A stretch of DNA of 47,810 nucleotides from Ruminococcus flavefaciens FD-1 (lineage in GTDB: Bacteria; Bacillota; Clostridia; Oscillospirales; Ruminococcaceae): positions 1 to 47,810 of the forward strand of contig ACOK01000101.1 of the NCBI GenBank assembly GCA_000174895.1. Reading direction: 5' to 3'. Position 1 is the stretch's first letter; each line of letters opens with the position of its first letter. Shown one piece after another: positions 45,978 to 47,810 of the stretch. A model generated the notes under the pieces. It made no database searches. It was not told the DNA's origin and saw only the letters and a program-made list of their open reading frames with translations. The position numbers and the translations under genes were made by a program.

Positions 45978-46074
45978 GTTTATCGACCTCCTGTAAAATA
46001 GGGCATATTTATTTACGTCTGCCCATGTCCAGCTTAATTCATTGCCTAAATTGAACAAGCTGCCTCTCATCCTT

Positions 46075-46103
46075 ATTATAAGCCATTCACAGTGCTGTGT
46101 CAA
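46075..46103 (-). promoter_or_regulatory. Sigma-A promoter of the GH26 gene
   Basis: Minus strand consensus TTGACA (46098-46103), 17-bp spacer, consensus TATAAT (46075-46080). The 98-base leader contains no recognised element. Confidence 0.88.
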
Positions 46104-46142
46104 TAGCTTTTAAGCTAAGAGAATGTAAAATTTTTGTGATGA

Positions 46143-46161
46143 TTTAAGTTTACGGCTTAAA
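46143..46161 (-). terminator. Weak hairpin after the SGNH esterase gene
   Basis: ATTTAAG / CTTAAAT 7-bp stem at the stop codon, followed on the minus strand by AAAATTTT; weak and may allow readthrough into the GH26 gene. Confidence 0.4.
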
Positions 46162-47592
46162 TTATGACTCCTTATCGGGAAGCTCACTGATAAGGCCTAA
46201 TTTGTACTTCTGAATGGAAAGCGCATCCCCGACAGTGATACCGTCTTCACCGCCCTGAACATCACCGTTTTTGCGTCCCTGTTCTGTGAGCTTGTACTTT
46301 GAGGGATTAGCCAGCGACTGCATGATGAGAACTGCATCTGATACGTCCACATTTCCGTCAAGATTTGCGTCGCCGTAGAGAATATTGCTTTCGGCTGTTG
46401 TAGTGGTAGTCTCAGCGGCAGTTGTGGTGGTTTCGGTCGCAGTTGTGGTTTCGGATGTAGTGGTAACAGGCTCGGGAGTATCAGCCTTGTAAACGTTTTC
46501 GTACATGGTCTCAGCCCAGTATTTCCTCATAGCCTCATAGCCCTCAGAGTTGGGATGAACTCCGTCAGGGCCCAGATAATCGGGATTTTCCTTCAGGTAA
46601 GTTTCAAGGTCAGCGCCGTGGATAAGCTTATCGCCGTACTCATCCCACAGCTTGTCCACCATTGCGTTGTACTGCGGCAGATAATCAGCCACGCCCTTTT
46701 CGGTGGAGAAAGGTATCTTCGGAAGCACAGGAACTTTTCCTGCCTTGATAACGGCATCTATCATGTACTTGGTGTTCTCATAGTATTTCTCAGCGCCTGT
46801 CTGGTTGCCCCATGCGTCATTGGTGCCATAGGCGATGCTGACGAATCTGCTGTTGCATGACGAGAGCCAGCGGTCGATGTTGTTTTTGCCGTCAGTTGAA
46901 GTAATACCGCCGATTCCGCCGTTTTCCTGTACGGGGAAGTAGCGCTCATCGATATTGTGCAGATGTGTGGCAAAGCCCGTTCCGTAGCAGTTGTTCATAC
47001 CGCCTGCTGTGATGGAGTCTCCGAGGAAAAGCCAGCTGTCGGAAACGCCGTCCGTAACGTTGTGAATGTCCATATTCAGCTGTATCTGGCCGTTATCCTT
47101 GCCGTCGGACTTGCTGATGTTCATGCGTATCCAGTTGAAGCCCTTCATATCCACAACGTGCTGACGGGAGCAGAGAGTGTTGTCTTTCACAGTCTCCACT
47201 ACCTTCCAGCCGCTTTCGGGGTAAGTGCCGCCCTCAGCGGAGTTTACCTCGATGGTGTAGTCTGAAGGCTCCATATTACGGCTTTTGTAATTTCCGATCT
47301 GATCGTATGAGCTGACGTTGTACCACACAGCGAGGACAGTCTCTCTTTCTTCTTCAGGTACCTTTGAGAGGTCATAAGCGAGGTAATCGGGGGATGTGCC
47401 TGTCCAGAAAGAGAAATAATGCTCATCATTTCCTGCAACTGCCGTATAGGGATTTGCGCCCGAATAAGCGGGAACTCCACGGCTTATGACGGGATTTGGC
47501 TCTACAGAAGCCACAGCGTTCAGAGCGGCTGAACAGGTGAGTGCAACAGAACAGCCGAGGATAGCCGAAATTTTCCTGAGGTATTTTTTCAT
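46162..47592 (-). CDS. Dockerin-bearing SGNH/GDSL carbohydrate esterase
   Basis: 476 aa, secreted (signal 1-28). An N-terminal beta-sandwich of ~150 residues precedes an SGNH hydrolase domain: block I FLGDSITAGG (S193), GGIGG block II, YGTND block III and DGVHP with D343 and H346. This two-domain build resembles CE2/CE17 acetyl esterases, which remove acetyl groups from mannan and xylan. A Thr-rich linker (about 370-395) and a type I dockerin (YGDANLDGNVDVSDAVLIMQ) follow. Position next to a GH26 mannanase suggests acetylated mannan as substrate; this is inference. ATG 47592 follows AAGGAGAG. Confidence 0.9.
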   Translation of the reverse strand: MKKYLRKISAILGCSVALTCSAALNAVASVEPNPVISRGVPAYSGANPYTAVAGNDEHYFSFWTGTSPDYLAYDLSKVPEEERETVLAVWYNVSSYDQIGNYKSRNMEPSDYTIEVNSAEGGTYPESGWKVVETVKDNTLCSRQHVVDMKGFNWIRMNISKSDGKDNGQIQLNMDIHNVTDGVSDSWLFLGDSITAGGMNNCYGTGFATHLHNIDERYFPVQENGGIGGITSTDGKNNIDRWLSSCNSRFVSIAYGTNDAWGNQTGAEKYYENTKYMIDAVIKAGKVPVLPKIPFSTEKGVADYLPQYNAMVDKLWDEYGDKLIHGADLETYLKENPDYLGPDGVHPNSEGYEAMRKYWAETMYENVYKADTPEPVTTTSETTTATETTTTAAETTTTTAESNILYGDANLDGNVDVSDAVLIMQSLANPSKYKLTEQGRKNGDVQGGEDGITVGDALSIQKYKLGLISELPDKES

Positions 47593-47630
47593 AGTTTTCT
47601 CTCCTTTATTATGTAACTGCTTCCTGTTTT

Positions 47631-47638
47631 AAACGTTT
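47631..47638 (-). promoter_or_regulatory. Possible LacI-type operator before the SGNH esterase gene
   Basis: AAACGTTT palindrome within TTAAACGTTTCA, between the promoter and start codon. It resembles the core of LacI/CcpA-type operators but does not fit the full cre consensus. Confidence 0.3.
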
Positions 47639-47655
47639 CACAGGGAAGCCCTATA

Positions 47656-47684
47656 ATTATATTATAGCATATATTTAAGCGATG
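47656..47684 (-). promoter_or_regulatory. Sigma-A promoter of the SGNH esterase gene
   Basis: Minus strand TTGAAC, 17-bp spacer (ATCGCTTAAATATATGC), TATAAT (plus-strand ATTATA near 47660). Beyond it to 47810 the sequence is AT-rich with no gene seen. Confidence 0.75.
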
Positions 47685-47810
47685 TTCAATAGCTTCACCA
47701 TAATTTAGGCAGTAATTGAATTAAAAGTGTATTAAATGATGAAAAATATACTATCCGGAAAATAAATTGATACAAAAAAGCCACAGTGTAATAATCCTGA
47801 TACTCATTTA

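Noticed and set aside
47625..47645. CcpA cre site before the esterase gene
   Set aside because: The central palindrome is one base too short for the cre consensus; kept only as a weak LacI-type operator candidate.

Overview
The window reads as a chromosomal segment of a cellulosome-type Ruminococcus (Ruminococcaceae, related to R. albus / R. flavefaciens). The evidence is two secreted enzymes with C-terminal type I dockerins and Thr-rich linkers, a SCIFF ranthipeptide with its radical SAM maturase, IreB and DUF1540 proteins, meso-diaminopimelate dehydrogenase, strong AGGAGG ribosome binding sites and sigma-A promoters with 16-17 bp spacers. No tRNA, rRNA, prophage, transposase or CRISPR array was seen. 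Species assignment is inference.

Layout. 1-1.3 kb: a peptidoglycan-binding multi-spanning membrane protein (-). 1.8-2.9 kb: ddh (+) behind a folded leader. 2.9-5.9 kb: metG and a GH25 lysozyme (-). 6.4-9.2 kb: a frameshifted surface protein, ireB and a DUF1540 protein (-). 9.4-14.4 kb: uvrB and uvrA (-). 14.7-18.0 kb: an amino-acid binding lipoprotein with a broken signal peptide, a block of small palindromic repeats and an ABC-F ATPase (+). 18.3-19.9 kb: scfA-scfB (+). 20.5-22.3 kb: ECF sigma factor and a membrane partner (+). 22.6-30.3 kb: rpoB-rpoC (+). 30.6-33.4 kb: an MBL-fold lipoprotein (-) and a frameshifted DUF1846 gene (+). 33.6-38.2 kb: response regulator, histidine kinase, ABC ATPase and two permeases (+). 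38.3-39.7 kb: ThrE-type exporter (-). 40.3-43.9 kb: TPP-riboswitch operon thiD-cytX-thiC (+). 44.1-47.6 kb: dockerin GH26 mannanase and dockerin SGNH esterase (-).

Functional themes. The 3' end looks like a small mannan-degradation locus: an endo-acting GH26 with a CBM35-like module next to a likely carbohydrate deacetylase, both destined for a cellulosome. The thiamine operon combines HMP synthesis (ThiC), HMP uptake (CytX) and HMP phosphorylation (ThiD). The SCIFF precursor is separated from its maturase by an intrinsic terminator, which should give much more peptide mRNA than enzyme mRNA.

The most unusual content is between the genes. At least four families of short non-autonomous elements with terminal inverted repeats are present: a 266-328 bp element in two copies, one with a 10 bp flanking duplication; a 175 bp fully palindromic element directly after scfB; a 316 bp element after rpoC with a relative at the window start; and a 445 bp element with perfect 38 bp inverted ends upstream of the TPP riboswitch. 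Several touch stop codons. Two further families of small palindromes fill other gaps. Three genes carry single-base insertions (four in all), all restoring a good reading frame when one base is removed; these may be consensus errors.
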